Below the pieces are notes generated by a model. It saw only the letters and a list, made by a program, of their open reading frames with translations. It did no database searches and was not told the DNA's origin. From positions 85,421,406 to 85,485,405 of the forward strand of contig OZ023267.1 of assembly GCA_964006375.1 (NCBI GenBank): DNA of 64,000 nt, in the 5' to 3' direction. The stretch is from Tillus elongatus. Lineage: Eukaryota > Arthropoda > Insecta > Coleoptera > Cleridae. This document shows, in pieces, positions 29,239 to 43,439 of the stretch (its first letter is position 1; every line of letters begins with the position of its first letter). Both the position numbers and the translations under genes were made by a program.

Positions 29239-31323
29239 TTTAACATAAGAGTGTCACAATACATACATTTTTTTCATCTGAAAAAATAATGCTATGAGAC
29301 GACGCCGCAATGTCATAAAAATAATTTTAAAATGAAGACCATAACCACTTATGAACATAACCTAATTTCAGATTTCTATCAATTTTGATTCACTATATAC
29401 TTCTAATACTCCATCGAGTTTGGCCCACGCTTTATATATAATTTTGATACAAGTATATAATGTGGTGGTATTTGGTGGTTTCAAATTAGTAATGCAAATT
29501 AGGTTAGCTGCGATTTCTATGAAATCCTGTTTTCGAGATTGTCATTTTAGGACTAAGGGTACAACAATTATGCTATTTAACTAATCTGTAAGTATGTATA
29601 AAGTTTTCACATGACCAGACAGACGATCCTAAATTTGATGTCTGTGATGGACAAACCTTCCCTTTAAATCTTCATTCATGTCCATGAGGCGTTTCTTGTA
29701 TGGTTGATAATCTGCAACACAATTATAAAAAAATTAGATGCATACAAACTTCTAGATTGTACATCTATATGTGAGGTATATAATAAACCTAACTACCCAA
29801 CCAATAGCCCCAATAAGGATCCAGATGAAAGCCCCACTATAGACAATACAGGACCGCCAAGCGACAGTTTGATCTCTTTCAAGTCTATGGTTGAATACAC
29901 CAAGGCTTTAGAGATGATATCCGTTGAGATTTAGAGAGTAGGAAGATTAAGACTCCATAATTGAACTACAACCCAACCTACACCTAACCATCACTCTATA
30001 GATTAGGCAGATTAAGGCCGAAAGAGTTCTATTCCATCCATATTTTACTCAACCTCTTGAAAATGACAAATGGCTACTTTTTGAAATAAAGATGTAATAA
30101 ACATTTCATAAAATGATTATATATGAATTACTACACTGTAACCACTGCCATGGTTGAGATATTAATTAAAGAAGTATATATATTTAAAATAAACCAAAAG
30201 TTTTATTTGTGTAAATTCAGCTGTTTATCATTTATAAAAATGAACACATTAGCTTCCACGTGACCTTCCACCTACAGCGCCATGTAATCAATTTAACTTT
30301 AATGCTTAATCTGCGTCGACTGCTCCAATCAAATGAAGCAATATCTTTTGCTCTGGGCTTTAGTTATTAACCGCAAAAACACGTTTCTATTGTATTTGAA
30401 AATATTACACAAGTAGCAAGGAGGTATGCAGTAGCAAAAACGGCCATCTTTCAGCATTGTATTGTATGTAGTAGGACTTCACCCGGCTTGAATTAGAGCT
30501 CTTGCTTCATCACTGTTTGCTTCCAAAAGTGTTCGAATTGTTGTAACTATACCAGGATTTCTCACATGTTCAATAATCGGGCTGCTGCATTAGATGTTAC
30601 TTGTACATCTCCAATCGTAGCAGTCGTCTCTCTACTGCCATTTATTAGTAGAACAGCTGAAGGGCAAACGAAAAAATATCTTGTTGCTTGATTGCAGAAT
30701 CACAGGTATTATTATGGGCAACCGAACTGGTTTGAGAAGCCTATGTGTGTATTCCTTTCCCTTTGATTGACTCGTCGTGCACAGGGTCAGCGAATATATG
30801 TAGTCTGCTAAATATCGGTAGCTAATTAATCTAGATACTGCATGTGCTCCCAAGATAGAATCGTCTTATGCAGGTAGCGAATATACTGAAGGTGGGGCGG
30901 CTTGATTGCTGGTATTTATAATCAACATAATATGGTGGTTTCTGTCTCAATTCCAATATCACAATAATCTCCTCACCTTGAAACGTCACAAGTACTCAAT
31001 TCTGATCGACGAAGTTTACATTTATATGCGAAATAATGCGAGTCGTAAGAGGGATAAAAACCTTACTATACGGTTTTATCTCAAATCTATATAAGGTTTA
31101 ATTGTAGATAAGGTAGAAACCTAAAGGACGAGAATAATGAAGAAACAGGTAGTATTATGAAGACACGTACACTTGGAGAACTCAAATAACTACAATATGT
31201 TTAAAAAATCCTGACGATCGTTTCCCTAACCGAGTTAACGTCATCAGGGTTATAATGATCTTAAATATGTTACATCTATATCTCTGCTTATATTCTTTTA
31301 CAGGTAGTTGGTCACTAACGTTA
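29239..31323. other. Non-coding interval (unit 2)
   Basis: Duplicate of 23310-25394 with a few base changes. No supported gene. Confidence 0.45.
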
Positions 31324-31674
31324 GTGAATGGGTGAACTAATTTTTCTCAGAAAAGTATCTAACTCTAACGAAACCAATGACAAATCCTTGAGCGGAACAT
31401 CCTCAACTCCTCACGTTTTTGGTGACGCCACACATCCTAACTTAAAACAAAAACCCAACCCAAAATTCACAATGTAAATGATAGAAAAATCAGCACTAAC
31501 AAGTGGATGATACAAAATAACAAGCAAATAAAATATGTGAATGAGGATGACATCAATGAGTTAGTTGATATACTTAGAGTTCTAGTGCCTTCTCAAGTAG
31601 CTGATAATAATGCCCATAACAACTAAATTCAATAAATCATTGAAGAACTGAAAGAAGCAGATGTTATCTCCTAG
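31324..31674 (+). pseudogene. p345 relic, C-terminal part (unit 2)
   Basis: Duplicate of 25395-25745, with the same stops and one visible difference (GACGCCACAC for GACGACACAC). Confidence 0.85.
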
Positions 31675-32729
31675 TAAAGCTTCATATATCATACATGCCT
31701 GCCTACTGCTTAGTATAGAAATGTCTATCGAACAAACACATTGTATAGCTTAGTTAAAAATATACGTAATGAACACAAAGTCATAGTGACTGGCACTCAA
31801 AATATCAACAAAACTGAATGTAACCGTCATCTCATTTATCAATGACACAAGCTGGACGGTTTAATTGTAGATAAGGTAGAAACCCAAAGGACTAAAATAA
31901 TGAAGAAACAGGTAGTATTTTGAAGACACGTACACTTGGAGAACTCAAATAACTACAAGATATTTAAAGAAACCTGACGATCGTTTCCCTAACCGAGTTA
32001 ACGTCATCAGAGTAATAAATGATCCTAAATATCTTACATCTATATCTCTGCTTATATTCTTGTGCAGGTAGTTGGTCACTAACGTTAAACAACTAAAAAA
32101 TTAACATATTTGTATCGGCGGAAATACCTAAATTACTTTATTATCTATCGTACTTGCTCCTGCTGATCTTTCTTGTACATAAGACCCTACTTTCGGTCTT
32201 CCTGTCTGACAATAAATAATAATGAAAAGCCCATCTACAACATCTGAATTTAGGAAGGATAAAGAAACCTTTAAAGTTCCTTTAAAGTACAGTAAAGTTA
32301 TAATAAGGACGTTGTGTAAAGTTAAATTAATTAATACATTTGCTTAGAGGCCTGTACAAATGACGGTGCACTTCATACAAGATTTTTTTTCATCTTACTT
32401 GACTGTAATTTTCCAAAACGTTCAGCCTTTAAAAGCATATATGAAGGATATTATTGCAGATGAATGCTATTTGTAAGCATCGATTATACTACTTGTTGAA
32501 TCTTCGACAACTCAGCAGGATGATATTCAGATACCTGACCATATTAGAATTTACACATCTTATGTAAAGAGCAAGAGATATCCATGTGGTTCTACGATAT
32601 ACATCAGCAATAATTTAAAATCAGATCAATTTAAAATTTTGTTTGAAGACAATTGCAAAACTTTGGATTTTGTGTAATATACAAACCACCATTTACCCCA
32701 TCCACGCAGTTAAAGACAAATTCAATAAG

Positions 32730-32886
<157 letters not shown>

Positions 32887-33671
32887 TAAACGGATGCCAG
32901 AATACGGTGATTTTTGGTGATTTCAATGTAAACATTACAAAGAAACAAAGCAGTTCATTCTTAAATTATTTTACAAATAAAATGTTCAATATTCTAACAT
33001 CACAATCGTCTACAGATAGCAACACACAGAGTCATGTGGGTTTTTCAAACAACAGAAAAAAATCAGGCTACTCACTCGGGCTCACTATTCCAATTCATAT
33101 TTCAGCTTTCGTAAGCCTGTAGTTTGTATTTTAAAAAACTATTAAAAAAGCTACTCCGTCAAAACTGATTCATGGGTCATCTCTAATAGGGACATCAAAC
33201 ATTGTAGCAACTGTTTTATCTAGGGAATGAGACTCCCAAGTCCATTTTAGACAAAAACGTGAAAAACCGATAAACCAACCTGACTTGTCTGAGGCTGTAC
33301 TGTGAACTAGGGTAAACTCGAACTGAGAAAAAGGTGGTCAATATTTGTTTAAACATACACTGCCGTGCCACCTCTGAAAGTGGTGTGATCATTGCGGTAT
33401 GCCTTTATAGATAGTACTTGACCGGGACGAATGACGGGGCCGGATTCTTTAAGAGTGACCTAAGTCCACAGCGCCGCGTAACAAAAACAAAGTCGATTTT
33501 GGTGCGGACAGACATAACAATCGACACCCATTTAAACGGCAACACAAAATCCGAAAAGAAGTAATGTAACGTTACCGAAGCAACACCCGAAAAATATAGT
33601 TAAAGACCAAAGAAAAAGAAAGCGGGCCGTCACTATCGTTCCGACGTTTGTTCTGTATACTGTACGACAAG

Positions 33672-34036
33672 ATGCCACCGAAGGCTAGAAGTAAAGTTAT
33701 CAAGAACCGCAAGGCACAGAAGAACATCTGCAAGGGCGACAAAAAGAAGCGGAGAATGAAGGAGTGCTACGCAATTTATATTCACAAAATGATGAAGCAA
33801 GTACATCCCGACCCCGTATCTCGATCAAGGTCATAAGCATAATGGAGAGCTTCGTCAACGACATATTGGCGCGCATCACCGCCGAAGCCTCCAGGCTCGC
33901 TCATTACAACAACAGATCCACGATAACCAGCTGGGAGATCGAGACCACCGTCAGGCACCTTCTACCCGGTAAACTCGCCAAACACGCAGTCAGCGAAGGC
34001 ACCAAGCCCGTTATCAAATACACCAGCTCGAAGTAA
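33672..34036 (+). pseudogene. Histone H2B pseudogene, copy 1 (replication-dependent type)
   Basis: H2B packages DNA in nucleosomes. [18 protein letters not shown] and [18 protein letters not shown] are followed, in a frame shifted by one base near 33810-33815, by [32 protein letters not shown] and [20 protein letters not shown], ending at the normal C terminus. Several core residues are changed, and the frameshift would truncate the product before the histone fold is complete. A histone 3' stem-loop lies about 65 bp downstream, so this is a DNA-level copy of an H2B gene rather than a processed retrocopy. A more decayed copy is at 48953-49320. Confidence 0.92.
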
Positions 34037-34100
34037 ATAAATAAACGTGTGCCTTTCAATTGTTTCACATTAGACGGAAAACTTGGAGAGAAAAAAATTC

Positions 34101-34118
34101 GGCTCTTTTCAGAGTCAC
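34101..34118 (+). promoter_or_regulatory. Histone mRNA 3' stem-loop
   Basis: GGCTCTTTTCAGAGTCAC matches the canonical histone 3'-processing hairpin with one stem mismatch. It belongs to the H2B pseudogene. The equivalent site in copy 2 (near 49384) has lost the symmetry. Confidence 0.85.
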
Positions 34119-34459
34119 AAATTTACAAACACTACAAACGCTGGTTCCGTAACCTAATCGCAATTAGCTACTGTTTGACCGACGCCACATTTCAGTTTTT
34201 CTTTCTTCTCCATTATTATTTTGCCCTCTGAAGTGTGTCGATCGAAATGACACCACGCCCTTCTTGTCTGTTATTGTATTTGCCAATTTGAGAAGTTAGA
34301 AATATCGTGAAGAGCAAGCGTAGTTCACAGTGCAACCGCAGCCAAGTCAGTGCCCAGGTTAGACTCTGCCTACTTTGTTGTCCCTAAAACGTCCTATACG
34401 TGGCACTCGCATCGAACGCTCATACGATTTACTGATAATTTCGCACAGATGTTGCTACG

Positions 34460-34960
34460 GTTCTCACGGCGGAACGTCTAATATAAGTAACCGACAGTAG
34501 GCTTTACGCTCTTTTTTTTTTCTCGTCACTTTTGGATCCAGTATCCGCCCTACCCTTGTTAACGTTGCTGGACACCATAAAGTGATAAAACCAAAAATCT
34601 CTGCATTCCCCAACTTGACGGTTACTGTTCTCCGTGTTCTTCGTCCCACTAGCACTATACTTTAAGTTTTGTGAAGCTCAAGTCAGAGACCACTATTTTC
34701 GATCCAGTTTTGCACCCTTGCCACTGACCAGTTAATATTATTCTCTAGGTCACCCTTATTTACTCCGCTTACAATCACCGCCAAATGATCTGCAACCCTA
34801 TAATAGGCGTGTTGTTTAAGGACTCCAGACTAAAGCGCTTATCGTAATACATGTTCCACAGTGTTGGTCCTGACGCACGCCACATGTAGCATGAATCCGA
34901 TATTTCCGTCCAATGAGTATCTATCTGCAAACTGGTACAAGCCTTTTCAGAGAACGAATA
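34460..34960 (-). pseudogene. R1-like LINE reverse transcriptase relic
   Basis: Minus-strand fragment with VGRRTRRTVTVKLGN and TLTRVGRILDPK, colinear with the better-preserved copy at 49643-50194 that carries the RT active-site region. Frameshifts break it. It lies next to the H2B copy in both places, so the two moved together in a segmental duplication. Confidence 0.75.
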
Positions 34961-34984
34961 ATAGAGAATGATTCATAGACATAC

Positions 34985-36290
34985 TTGAGACAACTATACG
35001 ACGACTTTAATGGACTAAAAACTTACTTCGACAAGCGTAATGAATGCAGAGTACAAGTTGGAATATAAATTTTTTATTTTAACCATTAATTTCACCATTA
35101 GCAATATTGATGACACATTTCATCGAATATTTCCAACAACAATTAGGAACAAATGAGGTATAATGAACAGACTAGGATCTATATTCAAATCAATAACTGT
35201 GAACGTAGATGCGGATGACAGCAACAGAATATATAAAGCTCTCGAAATTTTGAGAAAAGATTGAAATCAAGTACATCAACTTTTTAGGTCACAAACATCA
35301 CTAATGATAGATGGTATAGCAGAGTTTAATAAAACAATAGACAATCTGAACCATAATCAAGAAGCCATAGTAGCGAGAATAAACGATTTGGAATAGACAA
35401 TAGATAGTCTACAAGGCGACCAACTAACGAATTTTCATAGAGTAAAACATTTGGAATTACTCACACATATCAGTTATTTGTTAAACAGTGTACTAAATAT
35501 GATATTAACAACAGAAAATGCAATTACATTTTCAAAATTACACAGGTATCATACGTCAATACTGAAACCAAAGTTAATATCAGAAGAATTAGCAACCATT
35601 GAAAACCACATCTCGAAATCAAGATTAATAACAAAATCCGACATTACACTTTACGAAAAAATATTTACCATAAAAACAGTTTAAATTGACTTTAAAATTA
35701 TATTCCAAATAGATATAACTTCAGTAGACCAAACAGACTATATTTATTATCAATTATATGCATTACCAGTCCCTAAATATCCGTATATCTTTAAAATGAT
35801 TGTCGCTAGAAACAAGTACCTAACCCTTAGCGCAAACACTACGCTGACAGAAAGAAAAAGTGTAGGAATCTAAAACACCAAACATAATTTTGTTAAACCG
35901 ACAGCACTAAAAAAAACAACCCATGCGAAATTAAACTGATCAACTTCCAGACAAATGGCATCGGATACACAACAATCATTCAATCTCCCAACAATAGAAT
36001 TGGTAACAATTAAAGCACCCATCTTCCCAGATAAATTACCAGAATTAAAATTAAAAAATGTCCCACTGCACGATTTGAACAATATCAAATCCCAGTTACA
36101 ATAAATCAATGGCAGAATTCCAGGAACCATTAATTTGCCCATATACCACCCTAGTGTATGGACAATTATATTATACATCGTGATAGTAATAACAATAATC
36201 ACAATAACTTCAAGAAAACTGCTGACTCCAAACCACCACTTCCCGATGACTATTCGGAACGAATCATAGGCTTTGTTCTCTAAACGATGG
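34985..36290 (+). pseudogene. Errantivirus-like env relic
   Basis: Stop- and frameshift-riddled envelope gene alignable with the env at 60090-62335: IDDTFHRIFPTTIRNK, GSIFKSITVN, then HLELLTHISYLLN, later SFNLPTIEL and a hydrophobic C-terminal segment (VWTIILYIVIVITIITIT) matching a membrane anchor. The furin-like site seen in the other copy is lost here. It ends near CGAACGAATCATAGGCTTTG, like the end of the other env. No LTR was recognised beside it. Confidence 0.8.
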
Positions 36291-36588
36291 AGCAGATAAC
36301 GATGGCCATATACGATACGTTGTATATAAGAACTACAAATCCCGATTCAACACCCAAGGTCGCTGACGAATGGGTTAATGCAGCGCAATTAGAATAGACT
36401 ATTCACTAATGGATAAACAGCTTATCATTTTTATTATTATTCATAAGTTAGGTGTGTAACTATAATCAATGAATTCTTTTAAAAATTTAAGTGTGTTAAC
36501 AAGAAAGTTAACTCGCGAAACGTGTTATCATGAAAAGGTATATTAAAGAGGTGTTATTGAAATGTGACTACAGCGGGGATGTCATCTA

Positions 36589-37169
<581 letters not shown>

Positions 37170-37170
<1 letters not shown>

Positions 37171-39215
37171 CGCATAAAGTTGTTTCCAGATTATCGACTT
37201 GACTTTCTGGTGATGGACTGGATACGATGTTTTGTCTTCCCTTTGGTATATCTCATGTATTATGCAGTTGTGGTTGCTTTTCATGCTTCTTAGCTAGGGA
37301 ACACACATATAGATTCTTGGAGATTGGGATGCTGCTTGTGAGTTCATAATCATCGTTGCGTGTTATAATTCACTCCTAAGATTTGGTTGGGTACTTTAGA
37401 CCAATAGGTTTCGTTTTCGACCTTATACGGAATCGAGGTGACTTTTATTAGTATAAATTGCTTTACCTCTGTCATTGTGAAGTAGCTGTACAGATGAATA
37501 TAGTTCTCACTGTGACCAATTTCTGACCGAAGTATCGGATATGAAATGATCTCCAGATGCTGTGGTAGTTTTCTCGTTGCTGCAATAATGATTTGATCAA
37601 TGTGCGCCGATGAAAAAAGTCGTAAATTTTAGTTTAGCAAGCTTCTATAATGATGAGTAAGTTCAGCTAGCAATCGATCAGCTATCTGATAAACACTCAA
37701 TATCTTTGATGAATTCTTATCTACTGCTTTGTACCAAGATTCATGTTGTTGATGGCTTCTAGATCTTGGTTCAGTTTGGACTCGAACTGCGTTAGCGTGT
37801 GGTATATCCTCTTCTCTGTGTCATTGAATCTTGATAGTGATTGCAGCATCAGCCGCGTTCGATTATCCGATTTTCGAGTTTTTAATGAATTTAGGTAATG
37901 TAATTCGATTATTTATTTAATTTGTTTAATGAAAACAGATTGTATTCTTTTTTGTTGCAATAGTCATAAGTCGTAATATAATCTTTAATTTCCTTTCTCA
38001 TCTTTGAAAAAAAAAGTCTTTCATCATAGGTCTTCATGAGAAAACATGATTTGGTCTCTAATCTCTGATACTTTTTTTAATTCTTGCAAATTGGGTATTT
38101 TTGTTTCAGAATTATTAGTTGTATTGGAATTTTTAATTTTTAAGGTGTTTGTTTCCATACTACTATGTTTATTTATTGCGAAATTTTGTTTATCAGATGT
38201 TTCTATATTAGGTTTTGTTTTGCTTATTGTATGTTTTCCGTATTTAACCCAGTTTTTTCCGTGTTATCGTACTAGGCTAAAGGTTCATCCTTATATTGTT
38301 GTCTTACTGTTTCCTTATCTCTCCTTGTATCTTATTCGACTGCTTAATTAACTTAATACTAAACTGTAACTGGTTTTTGCATTTTGTTTGAACACCCTGT
38401 ATATTATTTAAACTAATATGATCAGTCTCCTCATTACAATATTTGTTTGTAGTGGGAACTTCATCTAAACTGCTCTGTGGGCTTTTGTTTAATTACTTAT
38501 CTTATTACTACTGGCAAACCAAGAATTAAGATAACTCATAATGCTATCATTGTCCTGTTGAGTTGTCTTCGTTGGTTTTACTGCATCAGCTCGGTCCACA
38601 GAATGCATTTGTCGGCTGTCCATAGACTAGCCCGCTATAGGAAAATTTTGGTTATGTACATCGTACAATTCTGATGGCGAATTTTCATTATATGTTTCAT
38701 AATCTACATAATCTATTTCGTAAGTTACATCGTTTATACTATTATCAACAAATTGTGTGTTATTAAGGTTAGCTGTGTGCCTTTGTTGCTGCTGTGACAA
38801 TCTTGATTAGAGCTGCCTATTCCATGGGCTCTGGATAGCTTCGGTTTAACATTTTGATTTGTATGAGGTCATACGTTTTGATTTAATTTATTATTTAAGT
38901 TGGGTCTTCTGAATTGGTTAAAGCAATTTTGTCTAGGCGTAAATTGTTGGTTTTATCTGGATTGGAAGTTTGTATGATTAAATTGGTTATTATTATTCTG
39001 TTGAAACGGTCTGAAATTTGGTTAAAATGGTCTCTGAATTGGACGTTATAAAAGGCGGCTTACTTTGTTTTTGGAAGAATGCTCAGTTTTGTCCTTCTTG
39101 TCTATTATTACTAAAATTTTTATGAATCGTTTTATCTCTATAGTTAAAGTTTTCTTCCGCAAATACGAATTTTAATGCTTGTTCTATGCTCTCTGGACGA
39201 TTTAACACAAGGGGT
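37170..39215 (-). pseudogene. Inverted, decayed errantivirus-like fragment (gag region recognisable)
   Basis: On the minus strand the segment at about 39060-39210 aligns with the gag segment at 55856-55950 (GAACAAGC.TT.AAATT.GTATT.GC.GAAGAAAA). The stretch at about 38860-39060 is Asn/Gln/Arg-rich like the gag C terminus. Further along (37920-38020), RKEIKDYITTYDYCNK resembles an integrase zinc-binding region, so the order is gag then pol, with much deleted. The plus-strand frame at 38046-38351 is a shadow. The env-like part below 37900 is uncertain. Confidence 0.6.
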
Positions 39216-40760
39216 TTGATCACTTTATATATCTCGGTTAACTGAAAAACGTTGGTTCAGTTCAGAACGAATGTTAAGTTAATATCCTATTTGTGTTAAA
39301 TACTATGTTGATAAATCTTTCACAGAGAAACATATACGTGATACGACATATAGTGTTATTTGTGATAAAACCACCAACGCCTAGATGCTTGGCCACAAAC
39401 CTATTAAATTTGTTGTTAACATTGATGATAAAAATGGACATAGCTTTCAAATTTTGGATGGTAACAAGTGGTACTAATTATCTGTTGGAATATAATTTTT
39501 GAGAAAACCTGTTACGGCTGCTATGGAAAATTCGTAAGCTTTACCTGATAATGAAAGCTGCTAGTCTTCACAGAAAAGAGAACGCTCCTCTAGAAGATAT
39601 TATAAGAAACAATATTCTCAAAGATCAACAAGTAGTAAAACCAATTCTAGAAAATAAGCAGGCGCCAAGCCACGTTCTACTTCCATAACCTCAGGTTATG
39701 GTATGCGACACATACTGAAACTGAAAGAGTATGTGCACTGGGATGATATAAACGTGTTGTTTGATAGACTGCGGCTTTTAGTGGCTTCTCAAGCCGCACA
39801 AACCAACAAATTCAACCGATTATCGAAGAACTGAAGGAAGTATGTGTTAATAAACAGGCAGAGTTGCGTTTTTAAATCACTTTCAACATGCCGTTTGACA
39901 AATTCTGAGGTTCTGCAAATAATTTAAAACATCTAAACAGAATTGTTGAAAGAGAGACATTTCCGGAGTGGAGATTTTTATTCACAAAATCATCAATTGT
40001 GTAACAATGGCGATCCTGTACAACCTTCAAATGCTCTAAATTAAAAAAATGTTGATGAATGGATAGACGACTATCAAAAAACCAAAGATGACTATCAGAA
40101 AATAGGGATAACTATAAGACGAACAAAAATGCTGTGACACTTCAAATTGCCATACTACTACATAAGCCAGAGTTGGAAAAACGAATATGAATATAGATTT
40201 TAAAATATGCTGATTTTAAACATCAGGCTTACGGCTTATTTCCACTTAAAACTAGTGTGGATCAATCATTACTTAGACTTGGAAAGGGCATGAAGGAGTT
40301 CATACATCAAACGTCTACCCTCAGTAATACGTTTGCTACCATGGTTGAAACCTGGATATCTAAGCTCCAAAAAGACTATAGAACTGACAGTTTCAAAACT
40401 TGAAGCTGACCTGAAAAATACGTTTGCTACTAAGGATGATTTCAATCAAGCAGTGATAACGACTATAAACTTAATACTTAAAACTTAACACATGTTTGCA
40501 ATTAAAGAATATATCGATGGTGCAATCTAAAGGATAAATAGAAGTCTAGCTTAGGAAGCAGTGACTGCAGTTTGAGTTATAGTGGATAATCGCATAGCAC
40601 AAATAGAATTTAGTTGAAGTCAATTAAATAAGTTGAGTGTAGGAATGTCTATCGAAAAGTTCAGACTTTCTCATTGTACAAAATTGTACAATGAGAGTCA
40701 TTTAAATTTTTGTCAGAACTCGGAAATTTTCGATCCACATGATGAAAGTGATTAAAAACA
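39216..40760 (+). pseudogene. Decayed Polinton relic: p345 then coiled-coil gene
   Basis: p345 homology includes VTAAMENS, MKAASLHRKENAP-like blocks, HWDDINVLFDRLRLLVASQA and the C-terminal ELKEVCV, followed at 39888 by the coiled-coil gene start with NGDPVQPSNAL and DEWIDDYQK. Many stops and frameshifts. The order p345 then coiled-coil protein is that of the intact element. The left part is repeated in inverted orientation at 40780-41450. Confidence 0.8.
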
Positions 40761-40769
40761 CGCAACTCT

Positions 40770-41640
40770 GTCTGTTTATATAACACCTACTTCCTTCAGT
40801 TCATCGATAATCGGTTAGATTTCGTTGTTGTATGCGTTAATACCAGCGGCTTGAGAAGTCACTAAAAGCCGCAGCCTATTAAACAACACGTTTATATCAT
40901 CCCAGTGCACATACTATTTTAGTTTCTTATTATGCATCATGTGTAGCATACCATAACCTGAAGTTATGGAAGTAGGACGTGACTTAGCACCTGCTAATTT
41001 TTCTAGAATTGGTTTAACTACTTGTTGATATTTGAGAGAACTGTTTCTTATAATGTCTTCTTGAGGATCGTTCTCTTTTCTGTGAAGACTAGTAGCTTTC
41101 ATAATATCTGCATAATCAGGTAAAGCTTGCGAATTTTCCATAGCAGCCGTAACAGGTTTTCTCAAACATTTTAATTCCCACAGATGATTAGTACCAATTA
41201 TTACCAACCATAATTTGAAAGCTATGGCAATTTTTGTCATCTATGTTTAACAACAAATTTAATACGTTTGTGGCCAAGTATCCAAGTGTTGGTGGTTTTA
41301 TCATAAATAACACTATATGTTGTATCACGAGAATGTGAAATATTTATCAACATAGTATTTAACACAAATATGATATTAACTAAACATTCGTTCGTGAACT
41401 GAACAACTCGATACCAACGTTTTTCAGTTAACCGAGATATGTAAAGTGATCAAACCCTCTGTGTTAAATCAGTATCTTTAAGAACAGCCATCATAATTTG
41501 TTTGTTTTGCCAAAATCCACCACAAAGAATTTTGAACTTTTCAAAACTCATATCGGTAGTTACATGATCATCATACACAAGACTAATTTCATATTCAGTT
41601 CATTGATCGTTGTTGCCCTTACTTGGTGAAATTGTGCCAC
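40770..41640 (-). pseudogene. Decayed Polinton relic, inverted: ATPase C terminus then p345
   Basis: Reading the minus strand, 41630-41470 encodes an ATPase tail (YDDHVTTDMSFEKFKILCGG region), and 41460-40780 encodes p345 with VTAAMENSQALPDYAD, MKATSLHRKENDPQED and DDINVLFNRLRLLVTSQA. The 108-codon frame at 40914-41240 is its best surviving piece. With 39216-39880 it forms an imperfect palindrome. Confidence 0.82.
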
Positions 41641-41689
41641 ACTACTGGCTTCACAGTGAATCCAGAAAGGTTATATCCGGTCTGTATTA

Positions 41690-42393
41690 CACGGCTTGTT
41701 TTCGGATTTTGTGTTGCTCTTTAAATGGGTGTCGATTGTCATGACTGTCCGCACCGAAATCGACTTCGTTTTTGTTACGCGGCGCTGTGGACGTAGGTCA
41801 CTCTCAAAGAATCCGGCCCCGTCATTCATGCCGGCCAACTTCTATCTATAAAGGCATACCGCAATGACCACACCACTTTTAGAGGTGGCACGGCAGTGTA
41901 TGTTCAAACAAATATTGACCATCTTTTTCTCAGTTCGTAGTTTAACGTAGTTCACAGTGCAGCCGCAGACAAGTCAGGTTGTTTTATCGGTTTTTCACGT
42001 CTACCTTTTTTGTGTAAAATGGACTTGGGAGTCACATTGTCTAGATAAAACAGTTGCTACAATGTTTGATGTCCTTATTAGAAATGACCCATGATTCAGT
42101 TTTGACGGAGTAGCTTTTTTATTTGTTAATAGTGTTTTAAAATACAAACTACAGGCTTACGAAAACTGAAATATGAATTGGAATAGTGAGCCCGAGTGTA
42201 CTCACTCGGCTACTGCCTGTTTTTTTTCTGTTGTTTAAAAAACACACATCACTCTGTGTGTTGCTATATGTAGCCGATTGTGATGTTAGAATATTGAACA
42301 TTTTATTTGTAAAATAATTTAAGAATGAACTGCTTTGTTTCTTTGTAAGGTTTACTTTGAAATCACAAAAATCAACGTATTCTGTCATCCGGT

Positions 42394-42484
<91 letters not shown>

Positions 42485-43430
42485 GTTATTGAATTTGTCT
42501 TTAACTGCGTGGATGGGGTAGATGGTGGTTTGTATATTACACAAAATCCAAAGTTTCGTAATTGTTTTCAAACAAAATTTTAAATTGATCTGATTTTAAA
42601 TTATTCCTCATGTATATCGTAGCACCACATGGATATCTCTTGCTCTTTACATAAGATGTGTAAATTCTAAGATGGTCAGGTATCTGAATATCATCCTGCT
42701 GAGTTGTCGAAGATTCAACAAGTAGTATAATCGATGCTTACAAATAGCATTCATCTGCAATAATATCCTTCATATGTGGTTTTAAAGACTGAACGTTTAG
42801 GAAAATTACGGTCATGTAAGATGAAAAAAACTCTTGTATAAAGTGCAGCGTCATTTTTACAGGCCTCTAAGCAAATGTATTAACTAATTTCACTTTTCAC
42901 AAGGTCTTTATTATTCTACTTTAAAGGAACTTTAAAGGTTTCTTTATCCTTCCTAAATTCAGATATTGTAGATGGGCTTTTCATTAATATTTTTTGTCTG
43001 AAAGGAAGACCGAAAGGAGGGTCTTATTTACAAGAAAGATCAGCAGGAGCAAGTACAATAGATAATAAAATAATTTAGGTATTTCCGCCGATCCAAATAT
43101 GTTAATTTTTTCGTTGTTTAACGTTAGTGACCAACTACCTGCACAAGAATATAAGCAGAGATATAGACGTAAGATATACAGGATCATTTATAACTCTAAT
43201 GACTTTAACTCGGTTAGGGAAACGATCGTCAGGTTTCTTTAAATATATTGTAGGTATTTGAGTTCTCCAAGTGTACGTGTCTTCATAATACTACCTGTTT
43301 CTTCATTATTCTAGTCCTTTAGGTTTCTACCTTATCTACAATTAGACCTTCTAGCTTGTGTCATTGATAAATGAGATGACGGTTACATTCAGTTTTGTTG
43401 ATGTTGAATCCGTCCCCGTCATTAGTGTCG
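41690..43430 (-). repeat. Left arm of a large inverted repeat
   Basis: Matches 47220-48830 in opposite orientation over about 1.7 kb, including the (TA)n tract (about 42397-42482 here, 48168-48227 there) and a 67-codon frame (MILYILRLYLCLYSC start at 43187) that differs from its partner (47463-47666) at few residues. The frame's conservation only reflects the duplication. Related sequence is also in the tandem units (about 26100-27120). Confidence 0.85.
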
Positions 43431-43439
43431 GCCAACAGC

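Noticed and set aside
38046..38351. 101-codon hydrophobic frame resembling a membrane protein
   Set aside because: It is the shadow of Lys/Asn-rich errantiviral sequence on the opposite strand, which reads as Phe/Leu/Ile.
42984..43187. 67-codon frame conserved in two inverted copies (also 47463-47666)
   Set aside because: Conservation reflects the recent inverted duplication. The aligned copies in the tandem units (around 26100 and 32030) have no open frame.
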